Part shown: in pieces, positions 8,420 through 17,541 of the stretch
How the letters are laid out: the number at the start of each line of letters is the position of its first letter
Numbering within the stretch: the stretch's first letter is position 1
Origin: Shewanella sp. OPT22
Lineage (GTDB): Bacteria; Pseudomonadota; Gammaproteobacteria; Enterobacterales; Shewanellaceae
Reading direction: 5' to 3'
Assembly: GCF_004168585.1 (NCBI RefSeq)
Contig: NZ_PGVH01000056.1
Coordinates: 252,576 to 316,575 of the forward strand
DNA: 64,000 bases
Notes under the pieces: generated by a model
Told to the model about the DNA's origin: nothing
Database searches by the model: none
Seen by the model: only the letters and a program-made list of their open reading frames with translations
Translations under genes and position numbers: made by a program

Positions 8420-9589
8420 ATGATTAAGGCCACATTTCTGTGTATGTGCTTCTCTGTTATTGCTCTTCCCTGTCTGGCTCAATCTCACTCAATGCTGAAT
8501 GGTTACCAAAAAGTAGGTTGCGCCACGCAAAATATTGCGACAAGTGATTCAGGGAAGTTTCTTTTCATTGGAAATTACGGTGAGCAAGGTGCTAAATGTC
8601 CTTCTTACCTCTTTGATACTGAAACTCATAATAAGATCAAAGTCTCTAACTCAGATCTCATGACGTTTAGCCAAGGAGGGAATTTTATTGAAAATACTGA
8701 TACCGATACGCCTTCAATTCTTGCCGTTAACCAAAGCTCAACGGTGAATGTTGGTGATAGCCTCTATGTCTATCAATTTGATCCCCAACTGAAAGCGCTA
8801 CACATCGTTCAGCACTATGATGGTGTTTATTATGTCAGCGAGCTGCCCGATCATCAGCATTCATTGCTCAAACAACAACACGATCTTATCGTTGTGAATA
8901 ATGATGACCTTGCTCATGGTCGCCCATTAGTGGCAGAAAGTACGACTCACAATATTACGTATGCTGGTCAAACAGTATTCTTTAAAAATGGAGAAGACCA
9001 ATCTGTCATTGTTATGCCTTACAGTGGGCAATCTTATTACATTAAAAATATTTATCAGAATAATGCCAAGCCTGATTTCAACTATAAAAAAGACCAATTG
9101 AATACATCTCTACCGGTAATTAGCCAGTTAGATGAAAATAGCAATACCGTTACACTGACATTCAATGCAACCCACTCACCTTCACAAGGCTCACAAGAGC
9201 TAAGTTTAAGCCGCTATGTGTTCTCTCCTGATACACCTACTCAAGGAACATTGACCACTTACAAGCTGACGCTTAACCAGAAACCTATTCCTAATTCAGA
9301 TTACGATAATGATATTTATGCCTTACTTGCTGTACCAAACCAACGAGACGAATTTGATATTGCATTTTCTGACCTAAAAAATATGAAAAGTGAAATTGGT
9401 GTTGTTAAGGTCAGCAATCAAGACCAAAAACTTAGCTTTGATATTGTTAAATCCAAACAGTATTTTGATTTGATTAAAGCAGTAGGTTTTTTATCAAAAA
9501 CGTCTAGCGATGAAAAAATGGGAATGATTTCAATTAATCCTATTTTTAAACAAGCGTCGTATTTTAAAGAAGTACCATACCTGATGTAG
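8420..9589 (+). CDS. Exported protein of unknown function
   Basis: A 389-residue protein with a clear signal peptide (MIKATFLCMCFSVIALPCLAQS). The mature part is rich in short beta-strand patterns (KFLFIGNYGEQG, SLYVYQFDPQLKALHIVQHY), which would suit a beta-propeller or beta-sandwich. I see no catalytic motif. Two cysteines near the start of the mature chain (GCATQN, AKCPSY) could form a disulfide. It stands alone, divergent from lafA with about 200 bases between them, and has no convincing ribosome site. I do not recognise the family. Confidence 0.7.
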   Translation: MIKATFLCMCFSVIALPCLAQSHSMLNGYQKVGCATQNIATSDSGKFLFIGNYGEQGAKCPSYLFDTETHNKIKVSNSDLMTFSQGGNFIENTDTDTPSILAVNQSSTVNVGDSLYVYQFDPQLKALHIVQHYDGVYYVSELPDHQHSLLKQQHDLIVVNNDDLAHGRPLVAESTTHNITYAGQTVFFKNGEDQSVIVMPYSGQSYYIKNIYQNNAKPDFNYKKDQLNTSLPVISQLDENSNTVTLTFNATHSPSQGSQELSLSRYVFSPDTPTQGTLTTYKLTLNQKPIPNSDYDNDIYALLAVPNQRDEFDIAFSDLKNMKSEIGVVKVSNQDQKLSFDIVKSKQYFDLIKAVGFLSKTSSDEKMGMISINPIFKQASYFKEVPYLM

Positions 9590-9672
9590 TTGGTATAATC
9601 GAAAGTAAGTTGCTTTGATCTATCGCCCGAAGCAGTTATGATTGCAGTTAAACTCACTTTCGAACTAACACC

Positions 9673-10284
9673 TTGAAATTGCTGCCTCTGAATATTAGAA
9701 GTTTTGTACTCGCACTTACTGTTATGCTGCTCGGTGCGTGTACTTCATTACCACAAACGACATTGTTACCCACTCAAGTTTCTTCCGTGCAACAAGCCAA
9801 AGCTTGGGAACTCAAAGGTAAGCTTCTCGTTAAAACACCACAAGATAAATTCAGTACTAATCTTTTTTGGCTTCATGAACCCAATAGAGATCAACTCACA
9901 CTGACCACAATGTTAGGTACAACAGTACTATCTCTTGATGCTAGACCAGATAGCGTCACATTGACTGCTGACGGTAAGACCCACACAGGCAATGATGCAC
10001 AGCGACTTTTACAAAGGTTGACAGGTTGGTCTATACCAGTAAATCAATTTCCTTATTGGATTACGGGTCAAATCCATCAAAAGCAGCTCATTACCAATGT
10101 TGACTCATATGGTAATCCAAGATCAGTATTAATCTCTTTGGATGGCACGCATTGGTCGCTGACGTATAAAAGTTGGCAACAGCAAAGTGGTGCGAATGTC
10201 CCTAGACTACTTCAAGTCAAACAACCTGAACTCGATTTAAAAGTTCAAATTAATGAATGGCAAGCGCTCGCCGTAACACAGTGA
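9673..10284 (+). CDS. lolB: Outer-membrane lipoprotein receptor LolB
   Basis: A 203-residue lipoprotein with signal peptide and lipobox LLGAC (cysteine at residue 23), consistent with LolB, which accepts lipoproteins from LolA and inserts them in the outer membrane. The mature protein shows the LolB-type pattern KAWELKGKLLVKTPQDKFS, then LFWLHEPNRDQLTLTTMLGTTVL, and GWSIPVNQFPYWITG. The start appears to be TTG at 9673. It is followed after 6 bases by ispE, the usual gammaproteobacterial arrangement lolB-ispE-prs. Confidence 0.93.
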   Translation: MKLLPLNIRSFVLALTVMLLGACTSLPQTTLLPTQVSSVQQAKAWELKGKLLVKTPQDKFSTNLFWLHEPNRDQLTLTTMLGTTVLSLDARPDSVTLTADGKTHTGNDAQRLLQRLTGWSIPVNQFPYWITGQIHQKQLITNVDSYGNPRSVLISLDGTHWSLTYKSWQQQSGANVPRLLQVKQPELDLKVQINEWQALAVTQ

Positions 10285-10290
10285 TAAAAC

Positions 10291-11145
10291 ATGACATTAC
10301 ACACATTAAAATTACCTGCCCCAGCGAAACTTAATTTATGTTTGCACATTAATGGCCGCCGAGAAGACGGCTATCACGAGCTACAAACCGTTTTTCAGTT
10401 TCTTGATAAATCCGATTACTTAGAATTTACAACAAGAGACGACGACCAATTAAATCTCCACTCCGAATTAAATCAAGTTGTTGCGTCCAGCGATAACTTA
10501 ATTCTAAAAGCTGCAAAATTATTACAGCAACAAACAAAAACTGCATATGGAGCAGACATTTCATTAGAAAAAAATCTGCCTATGGGAGGCGGAATTGGCG
10601 GCGGTTCTTCTGATGCAGCAACCACCTTATTGGCATTAAATAAGCTCTGGCAGACTAATCTTTCAACTGATGATTTAGCCAGCATTGGAATTCAACTTGG
10701 CGCCGATATACCTGTTTTCATTAGGGGTTTCGCTGCTTTCGCTGAAGGTATAGGTGAAATTTTAAATCCAATATCGTTACCTGAAAAATGGTATCTCGTG
10801 CTTACACCTGACGTGCATGTTTCCACCGTGGAAGTGTTTACAGCACCAGAGCTACACCGGTGTACACCTCGAGTAAATGCCGATGATTTATTCACTATTG
10901 AGTGGAAGAATGATTGCCAACCTTTGGTCGTAAACAAATACCCTCAAGTTGCCAAGGCATTGGACTGGCTGATAGAATATGCGCCGTCTCGAATGACAGG
11001 AACAGGCGCATGCGTGTTTGCCGAATTCGATAACGAACAGCAAGCTCAAGCGGTGTACGCTAAGTTACCAACAGATCTAAACGGATTTGTTGCTAAAGGC
11101 TTAAATCGTTCACCCGTACTAAATTGCTTAGCTGAAATAAACTAA
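10291..11145 (+). CDS. ispE: 4-diphosphocytidyl-2-C-methyl-D-erythritol kinase IspE
   Basis: A GHMP-family kinase of 284 residues that phosphorylates CDP-methylerythritol in the non-mevalonate isoprenoid pathway. The N-terminus [24 protein letters not shown] is diagnostic in its core PAKLNL...GYHELQT. The ATP-binding loop is [17 protein letters not shown] (about residues 96-112). The third GHMP motif is [14 protein letters not shown] near residues 232-245. Length is normal. It follows lolB by 6 bases and precedes prs. Confidence 0.96.
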   Translation: MTLHTLKLPAPAKLNLCLHINGRREDGYHELQTVFQFLDKSDYLEFTTRDDDQLNLHSELNQVVASSDNLILKAAKLLQQQTKTAYGADISLEKNLPMGGGIGGGSSDAATTLLALNKLWQTNLSTDDLASIGIQLGADIPVFIRGFAAFAEGIGEILNPISLPEKWYLVLTPDVHVSTVEVFTAPELHRCTPRVNADDLFTIEWKNDCQPLVVNKYPQVAKALDWLIEYAPSRMTGTGACVFAEFDNEQQAQAVYAKLPTDLNGFVAKGLNRSPVLNCLAEIN

Positions 11146-11213
11146 TTTTGGGTAGGTTTGAGAATCACGTTCAAGCCTACTGATATAACAAGCCAACGCC
11201 TGAGGTTTATACC

Positions 11214-12161
11214 GTGCCCGACATCAAGCTTTTTGCTGGGAATGCCACTCCTAGTCTCGCTAAAAAGATTGCCGACCGTTTATTCTGTTCATTAGGAAGT
11301 GCCGAAGTAGGCAGATTCAGTGATGGTGAAATCAGTGTTCAAATCAACGAAAATGTTCGTGGTGCTGATGTATTCATTATTCAATCTACTTGTGCTCCAA
11401 CTAATGACAACTTAATGGAATTGATTGTAATGGTTGATGCTCTTCGTCGCGCATCAGCAGGCCGTATTACTGCCGTTATTCCTTACTTTGGTTATGCTCG
11501 TCAAGATCGTCGTGTACGTTCTGCACGTGTACCGATTACGGCTAAAGTTGTTGCTGACTTCTTATCAAGCGTTGGTGTCGACCGCGTTTTAACATGTGAT
11601 TTGCACGCTGAACAAATTCAAGGTTTCTTCGACGTACCAGTAGACAACGTATTCGGTAGCCCAGTGCTTCTTGAAGACATGATCGCAAAAGAACTTGATA
11701 ACCCGGTTGTTGTTTCACCTGACATCGGTGGCGTTGTTCGTGCTCGTGCAGTAGCTAAACTACTTAACGACTCTGACCTAGCTATCATTGATAAGCGTCG
11801 CCCTAAAGCGAACGTTTCTCAAGTGATGCATATCATTGGTGACGTTGAAGGTCGTGACTGCATCATCGTTGATGACATGATTGATACTGGCGGTACACTT
11901 TGTAAAGCGGCTGAAGCTCTTAAAGAGCACGGCGCTAAACGTGTATTTGCTTATGCGACTCACCCTGTATTCTCTGGTAATGCACCTAAGAACATTGAAG
12001 AGTCAGTGATTGATGAAGTTATCGTAACGGATACTGTACCGCTAAGCCCAGAAATGCAAAAAGTGGGTAAAGTTTCTCAGCTAACCATGTCTGCTGTACT
12101 TGCAGAGGCAATTCGCCGCGTTAGCAATGAAGAGTCAATCTCTGCGATGTTTAAACACTAA
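11214..12161 (+). CDS. prs: Ribose-phosphate pyrophosphokinase
   Basis: A 315-residue PRPP synthetase, full length. It makes phosphoribosyl pyrophosphate from ribose 5-phosphate and ATP. Visible motifs are the flexible-loop region [11 protein letters not shown], the divalent-metal site [12 protein letters not shown], and the PRPP loop [15 protein letters not shown]. The start is GTG at 11214. The gene's strong third-position bias and conserved codons differ from the weaker bias of neighbours, as expected for a highly expressed gene. A terminator follows 24 bases after the stop. Confidence 0.97.
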   Translation: MPDIKLFAGNATPSLAKKIADRLFCSLGSAEVGRFSDGEISVQINENVRGADVFIIQSTCAPTNDNLMELIVMVDALRRASAGRITAVIPYFGYARQDRRVRSARVPITAKVVADFLSSVGVDRVLTCDLHAEQIQGFFDVPVDNVFGSPVLLEDMIAKELDNPVVVSPDIGGVVRARAVAKLLNDSDLAIIDKRRPKANVSQVMHIIGDVEGRDCIIVDDMIDTGGTLCKAAEALKEHGAKRVFAYATHPVFSGNAPKNIEESVIDEVIVTDTVPLSPEMQKVGKVSQLTMSAVLAEAIRRVSNEESISAMFKH

Positions 12162-12184
12162 GAACAGCTTTTTGTTTGAACATT

Positions 12185-12219
12185 AAAGCTCGATTCCTGA
12201 AAAGGCATCGAGCTTTTTT
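12185..12219 (+). terminator. Rho-independent terminator of prs
   Basis: Arms AAAGCTCGAT (12185-12194) and ATCGAGCTTT (12207-12216) around a 12-base loop, followed by further T residues. Confidence 0.9.
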
Positions 12220-12298
12220 ATATATGAACAAAAATTAACTACAAATAGCATACCGTAAAACTTAAAATAGCTTCCCGAACTTAGCACATTTTAACAAC

Positions 12299-14320
12299 AT
12301 GTCAGAGTCTTTAGCTGTTACGCAATATAACATTCACCCAACCTATAACTTAACCACCTTATCACTAAGCCAACTTTATTCAGATGCAAAAAGCCATAGT
12401 TCAGTGACAATTGAGTTTTATGATCCTGCTAATCATGGTGTCTTTCAGCGACAATGCTCTGTAGCAATAGTCAAAGGTAAATTAAGATTAACTCTTATAG
12501 AGTTTCATACTAAGCAAACTGAAGGAAAAGCTGGAAGTAAAAAAAGAACTGAAAGACGGTCAGATTTCTCTTCTCCCCATCAACTTCAATTCAAGTATGA
12601 AATACAAAGCGAAGACAATGAACTCAAAGACGCCCCTAGATCAAAACTCAAAAACCAAAATTTATCGCAATACGACGATGTGGTTTCAAACAGAGGAACT
12701 AAAACAATCGATTTGGCTGAAACTAGTTTTACTGACAATATTGAACCACCAAAATCTCCCCTCGAATTTCCACTTAAACCTCTTTTAAAATACGACTTGT
12801 CAAAGAGTTGCTCTTTAGACGTTCATTTTAAGAATGAGTTACAAGCTTTAAATTGCCGCTTAAATGAAGTTGTCCAATCCGCAATTAAAGCAGTATGTGA
12901 AGATGATATCGATTTATTGCAACAGCAAATAGATTTAGGCATTAATTTAAACGTCATGAGCTTGAGCGGGGGAACATTGTTAAATTTAGCGTGCTGTTAT
13001 GGTCGAAACGATATGTTAGAGCTTATGATACAAAATGGTGCTGATGTAAATGGGCTCAATCATCATGGTTATTCTCCATTACAACTTGCCTGTGAAAGGA
13101 ACCACTCAGGATGCGTCTTAATTTTATTAAAAAACGGTGTTAATCCAAAGCAAGTATTTACAGATGGATATAGCTCATTAGGTAGAGCAGTGAGAAACAA
13201 TGATGTAGCTACTGCCAGTGTCTTGCTAAGACATGGTTACACAGAAACAAGTAACACAATTGAAAAGCAATATTCATCAGCTATGGGAACAGCAGCTCGA
13301 TTTGATCGCACTGAGTGTATGGACTTACTTTTGCAATTTAAGTTTGATGTCAACCTTCAAGACTGCTGGGGAGACATCCCCCTTTATAGCGCTATACGTT
13401 TTGGCTCCCCAAAATCTGTAGAGCTTCTTTTAAAAAGAGGGTCTAAGGTCGACATACTCAATAAGGATAACTGGTCAGCCTTAGGCATTACATTAGCCTT
13501 TAAACGCTCTCAATACGCTGAGCAATTATTAGCACACGGCTCTGACAGTAACCAAACCTTTCCTAATGGTCACACTCCACTAACTCAAGCTATCGAAAAT
13601 GGTGATTTAGAAACGGTCGACTTATTACTTCGAAATCAAGCAAGCATTTTAGTAGTAAATAGGTATGGAATAAATCCTATCGAATATGCAAAAAATAAAA
13701 ATCAGCTTCGAATACTGTTTCGACTTTTATTAGAAGTAAGTAGTAAAGAACAATTCAAATGCATAGGCACATCATTTGTTTTTGAGATTGCAAAATATGG
13801 CGATGCCCCTTTACTCAAACATCTAGCTTCACTTGGCGTTGATTTCAACAATGTGAATGGTGAAGGCATGACTCCATTGATCATTGCGGCACTTTATAAC
13901 CAATATGACAATATTGATGAGCTATTAAATCATAATGTGAATGTTGACGCTGTAGATGTCTATGGGTGTTCAGCCTTACATTATGCCGCTCAACACTCAG
14001 ATGGAAAAGTTGTCGATAAACTTTTGGCCAAAAAAGCCAACCCTACTCTTGAAGACGTTGCAGGTCGAACACCGTTATATGAGGCTCGAACTCAAAAACA
14101 CTCGAAAGTAGAAGCATCATTACAGCAGGCTATTGCTCAAAAAATTGAAGAGGATAAATTCGAAGAATATGAAACATTAGATCTGCCTAGTCAAACAGAA
14201 ACATCCACTCAAAATTGCGCATCAGCTATATTTCAGCCCCAAACAAAGAACATAATAACTCCCCCAACAAAAATGCCTACCAAACAGGAAGACAGCTCGG
14301 ATAACTGGGAGTTAATATGA
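12299..14320 (+). CDS. Large ankyrin-repeat protein, possible effector
   Basis: A 673-residue protein without signal peptide. Residues about 1-190 form a non-repeat region with a beta-rich start (SVTIEFYDPANHGVF) and a charged Lys/Ser linker. From about 200 to 620 there are at least ten ankyrin repeats, for example GYSPLQLACERNHSGCVLIL, GHTPLTQAIENGDLETVDLL and GCSALHYAAQHSDGKVVDKL. The C-terminal 50 residues are polar and end DNWELI. Ankyrin arrays mediate protein binding, and in bacteria long ones are common in host-directed effectors, but nothing here proves secretion. It is a single gene flanked by the prs terminator and a convergent neighbour. Its low GC and weak codon bias differ from prs. 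Confidence 0.85.
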   Translation: MSESLAVTQYNIHPTYNLTTLSLSQLYSDAKSHSSVTIEFYDPANHGVFQRQCSVAIVKGKLRLTLIEFHTKQTEGKAGSKKRTERRSDFSSPHQLQFKYEIQSEDNELKDAPRSKLKNQNLSQYDDVVSNRGTKTIDLAETSFTDNIEPPKSPLEFPLKPLLKYDLSKSCSLDVHFKNELQALNCRLNEVVQSAIKAVCEDDIDLLQQQIDLGINLNVMSLSGGTLLNLACCYGRNDMLELMIQNGADVNGLNHHGYSPLQLACERNHSGCVLILLKNGVNPKQVFTDGYSSLGRAVRNNDVATASVLLRHGYTETSNTIEKQYSSAMGTAARFDRTECMDLLLQFKFDVNLQDCWGDIPLYSAIRFGSPKSVELLLKRGSKVDILNKDNWSALGITLAFKRSQYAEQLLAHGSDSNQTFPNGHTPLTQAIENGDLETVDLLLRNQASILVVNRYGINPIEYAKNKNQLRILFRLLLEVSSKEQFKCIGTSFVFEIAKYGDAPLLKHLASLGVDFNNVNGEGMTPLIIAALYNQYDNIDELLNHNVNVDAVDVYGCSALHYAAQHSDGKVVDKLLAKKANPTLEDVAGRTPLYEARTQKHSKVEASLQQAIAQKIEEDKFEEYETLDLPSQTETSTQNCASAIFQPQTKNIITPPTKMPTKQEDSSDNWELI

Positions 14321-14442
14321 TGTATATTGAATGACTGAAAAACTTTACTTGGAAATCTAAAGTAAAAGATAGACTTTATGCTTTAATACATCTGCTATTC
14401 CTTGCAAAGGGACAAGCCTAGAACGTTCGCTTATTGAAACTA

Positions 14443-15234
14443 CTAAAATTCAAATCCATTGTTTTTTTCAATCGTTTTCCCACCAATATGAGCGATATTT
14501 TTAAGTCCGTTATAGCTTTTTAGGTATCGATTATTTTCAATATCCAGATTTCCGTCGATTTCCTTTAAGCCAATAAATCCATCGAGGTCAAACAAGTTCT
14601 GATTATTTTTAACGTCTAAACTACCCGGTAATATTGAAATATGCTTCAAGGAGTCAGTGCCTCTTAGTTCACCATTGTTGTTTACTGTTATTGAGTTTCC
14701 GACTTTGGTTAACGCATCTAATCCAGCTAAAGTTCTTAAACTCAAATCATCAGTAACATTCAAGCTGCCATTAATTTCAGCTAAGTGTTGAAAAGCATCT
14801 AAATAACTCAACATTTGATTGTTTTTAATGTTGAGGTTACCTGAAATACTATGCAGATTATTTAAACTAAGAATATCTGATAATTCATTGTTACTTTGAA
14901 TATTTACATCACCTTCAACAGTCTGCAAATTATCCAAACCGGTCATAAATTCAAGCTTTGGGTTATCAACAATTATCAAATCACCTTCAATATTCACGAT
15001 GCTCTTAAGGCTATTTAAGTTCTGAATATCTTTACCAGCGATCTTCAACCCACCAAGAATTTCGCTACATCCTTTAAAACTACTTTCGAAAGTATCGACT
15101 TGTTTTTGGGTTGTAAGTTCATGTACAACACATTGATTGGACTTTATTGGCGAGAAGTTAGATTCTGGTGTACTTGCAAAAGCATTATGAATCATCCCTG
15201 AAAACAATCCGATAATAATAAAAGACGTTTTCAT
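14443..15234 (-). CDS. Exported leucine-rich-type repeat protein
   Basis: A 263-residue protein with a signal peptide (MKTSFIIIGLFSGMIHNAFAS). From about residue 80 it consists of seven near-regular 24-residue repeats of the form G-x-L-x-I-x-x-N-x-x-L...L-x-x-L-x-x-I, such as GNLNIKNNQMLSYLDAF and GNLDIENNRYLKSYNGL. This resembles the receptor L-domain or right-handed solenoid pattern seen in surface and secreted bacterial proteins. Two cysteines lie before the repeats (NQCVVH, KGCSEI). No anchor is present, so it is probably periplasmic or secreted. Function unknown. Confidence 0.75.
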   Translation of the reverse strand: MKTSFIIIGLFSGMIHNAFASTPESNFSPIKSNQCVVHELTTQKQVDTFESSFKGCSEILGGLKIAGKDIQNLNSLKSIVNIEGDLIIVDNPKLEFMTGLDNLQTVEGDVNIQSNNELSDILSLNNLHSISGNLNIKNNQMLSYLDAFQHLAEINGSLNVTDDLSLRTLAGLDALTKVGNSITVNNNGELRGTDSLKHISILPGSLDVKNNQNLFDLDGFIGLKEIDGNLDIENNRYLKSYNGLKNIAHIGGKTIEKNNGFEF

Positions 15235-15417
15235 AATTCCAAATTAAATGAGTAATCAAAACACCATTATCCGCTCATATTATAAACAGCACAAAGGTCA
15301 ATAACGCATTACTTGTATTATTTTGAAATAATACAACAAAATTATTTTACCTTTACTTTAAAAACTGATACTTAACACAAAACAGTGCAAACATTCTAAA
15401 CATCTTAGAGGTACCTC

Positions 15418-16650
15418 ATGACAACTAAACACTCACTTCAAAAAGATAAGATAAAGATCTTGCTGCTTGAGGGAGTTCACCAGTCCGCTGTTGAATCATT
15501 AGAAAATGCTGGCTACGACAATATCGAATATCATAAATCATCACTTACTGGCAAAGCATTAGAATCCGCTATCAAAGATGCGCACTTTGTAGGCCTGCGC
15601 TCCAGAACGCAGTTAAGTGAAGAAGTGATCAATAGTGCCGAAAAATTGATCGCAATCGGTTGTTTTTGTATTGGTACAAATCAGGTTGATCTTAATGCCG
15701 CAGCAAAACGTGGTATTCCGGTTTTCAACGCACCGTTTTCAAATACTCGAAGTGTCGCTGAATTAGTATTAGGTGAAATTATTATGCTAATGCGTGGCAT
15801 TCCTGAAAGAAATGCCAAAGCACATCGTGGTGAATGGTTTAAAAGCGCTTCGGGCAGCCATGAAGTTCGTGGAAAAGTACTCGGTATTGTTGGTTATGGT
15901 CATATTGGTACGCAATTAGGTATTCTTGCGGAAACACTCGGCATGCAAGTTATGTTTTATGACATCGAAGATAAACTACCTCTTGGTAATGCTAAGCAAA
16001 TTAAGAATCTGAAAAATATCCTTTCAATGTCAGATATCGTGAGCTTGCACGTACCTGAAACAAAAAATACCAAAAATATGATAGGCGCCGAAGAACTCTC
16101 CTTAATGAAGCCTGAAAGTAAGCTTATCAATGCATCAAGAGGTACAGTAGTCGAAATTAAAGCACTAGCTGATGCCATAAAACAAGGTGAAATTTCAGGC
16201 GCTGCCATTGATGTGTTTCCTACTGAACCTAAATCTAACAGTGATGAGTTTGTGAGTGAATTGAGGAACCTTGATCAAGTTTTACTTACACCCCATGTTG
16301 GTGGCAGTACCATGGAGGCGCAAGAAAACATTGGGCTTGAAGTCGCCGGAAAACTCGCCAAATACTCAGATAATGGCTCAACACTTTCTGCCGTTAACTT
16401 TCCAGAAGTGTCTCTACCATCACATGATGGCCACTCTCGCTTACTCCATATTCACACCAACAAGCCTGGTGTGCTGATTCAAATTAACCAAGCTTTTGCA
16501 GAGCAACACATCAATATCTCGGCGCAACATCTGCAAACAAAAGGTGATATTGGTTATGTAGTGATGGAAGTCGAAACCAGTAAAGCCGATCAGGCATTCG
16601 AAGAATTAAAGAACATTGAAGGAACCATTCGTACACGTGTGTTGTATTAA
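15418..16650 (+). CDS. serA: D-3-phosphoglycerate dehydrogenase SerA
   Basis: A 410-residue enzyme, the length of the E. coli type, catalysing the first step of serine synthesis. The substrate domain starts KIKILLLEGVHQSAVE. The NAD-binding fold has GIVGYGHIGTQLG (about residues 158-170). Catalytic Arg, Glu and His sit in the motifs LINASRGTVV, DVFPTEP and LTPHVGGST. The C-terminal 75 residues form an ACT domain (LLHIHTNKPGVLIQINQAF), which mediates serine feedback in this class. The stretch AGGTACCTC just ahead of ATG 15418 is a plausible ribosome site. Confidence 0.96.
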   Translation: MTTKHSLQKDKIKILLLEGVHQSAVESLENAGYDNIEYHKSSLTGKALESAIKDAHFVGLRSRTQLSEEVINSAEKLIAIGCFCIGTNQVDLNAAAKRGIPVFNAPFSNTRSVAELVLGEIIMLMRGIPERNAKAHRGEWFKSASGSHEVRGKVLGIVGYGHIGTQLGILAETLGMQVMFYDIEDKLPLGNAKQIKNLKNILSMSDIVSLHVPETKNTKNMIGAEELSLMKPESKLINASRGTVVEIKALADAIKQGEISGAAIDVFPTEPKSNSDEFVSELRNLDQVLLTPHVGGSTMEAQENIGLEVAGKLAKYSDNGSTLSAVNFPEVSLPSHDGHSRLLHIHTNKPGVLIQINQAFAEQHINISAQHLQTKGDIGYVVMEVETSKADQAFEELKNIEGTIRTRVLY

Positions 16651-16740
16651 GAATAAATTGGTGCTGAAGATTAATAATAGTTTTTATTATTGTTATTCGG
16701 CATCTTCATATAGGAAGGTAAAGCCCATAAAATCAAAACC

Positions 16741-16798
16741 ATAGCATCTAAATGCTATTTAATTAGCATTCAGATGCTATTTAATTAGCATTCAGATG
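16741..16798. repeat. Two 22-bp tandem repeats, each a small hairpin
   Basis: Two perfect 22-base units occupy 16752-16773 and 16774-16795, followed by the first three bases of a third. Each contains the inverted pair ATGCTA and TAGCAT around TTTAAT. A related inversion, ATAGCAT with ATGCTAT, lies just upstream at 16741-16758. The array ends about 50 bases before the frameshifted gene at 16850, so it may be a regulatory site or a transcript-processing structure for it. Confidence 0.75.
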
Positions 16799-16849
16799 TT
16801 CCAAATATAATAATTAGAATCATAAATACTAAAATCTTTAGGTGATTTT

Positions 16850-17430
16850 ATGGCTACTGCGACCAGTGGTGCACAACAATTCAATGCTCAGTTTTCAACC
16901 GGTTCTCAACAGGAATTATCTCAGTTAGAAAAGATGGATCTTTTTTCAAAAGAAACCAAACGTGAACACAAACAAGGCCTCATGTGTCGATTGCATACAG
17001 ATATAAATAAGGCGCAGGAAAGATCTTTAAATGGAACCGCAAGTGTTAAGCTAACACAAAAAATGGTGACAGCGTTACCTGGCAATTACACCTAAAAGCA
17101 AGTGCTTCAAAACCAGATAGTCCACTTTTCTTTGAAGAGATAACAAAAGAGAACAGATTCTTACCGGACGAAGCAAGTATCACCCCCAGAAGTGAAGCTT
17201 TTAAAAACAAATACAGTGAATACAGAAGCAAAGATACAGGCGATATACTTAAAGACGCTAGTAAGTACGAAGACTACATGAGAACTATTGGCCGCTTTTC
17301 ATTCGAGGTAAAACCATTAATGAAAAATCCTTTATACAAAGAGCCGCAGCCATCAGGACCTGATCTACCATTTTCTATAAAAGCTGCAGTAGTCGTTGCT
17401 GTGTTTACGGGAAAATCATTATTCAATTGA
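16850..17430 (+). pseudogene. Frameshifted unknown gene (about 193 codons if joined)
   Basis: The first frame runs 16850-17095 (81 residues, starting MATATSGAQQFNAQF). The minus-1 frame is open from 17050 to a TGA at 17430 and encodes a protein-like continuation (KNGDSVTWQLHLKAS, then LPDEASITPRSEAF and a hydrophobic end SIKAAVVVAVF). The natural join is at the six-A run 17058-17063; one extra A would give a single 193-residue product. The Gln/Ser-rich N-terminus without signal peptide resembles the other unknown proteins of this window. It could be a recent pseudogene, a sequencing slip, or slippage-dependent expression. Function unknown. Confidence 0.7.
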
Positions 17431-17528
17431 GCTAAGGATATCAAAAAATAAACTCACAATTATGCAATACCTCAAGTTTGTTATATCATAGCCGCCAAAT
17501 TTATTGGTCCTTTTTTAACACTTAGCTT

Positions 17529-17541
17529 GAGGTGTCCTATT
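17529..17541 (+). promoter_or_regulatory. Strong ribosome site and ATT start of pcnB
   Basis: GAGGTG (17529-17534) perfectly matches the anti-Shine-Dalgarno sequence and lies 4 bases before ATT (17539-17541). No ATG or GTG occurs at the point where the PcnB N-terminus aligns, and the E. coli pcnB gene is known to use AUU. Confidence 0.7.

Noticed and set aside
16741-16798. Possible CRISPR array
   Set aside because: Only two units, directly adjacent with no spacers, and palindromic; no cas genes.
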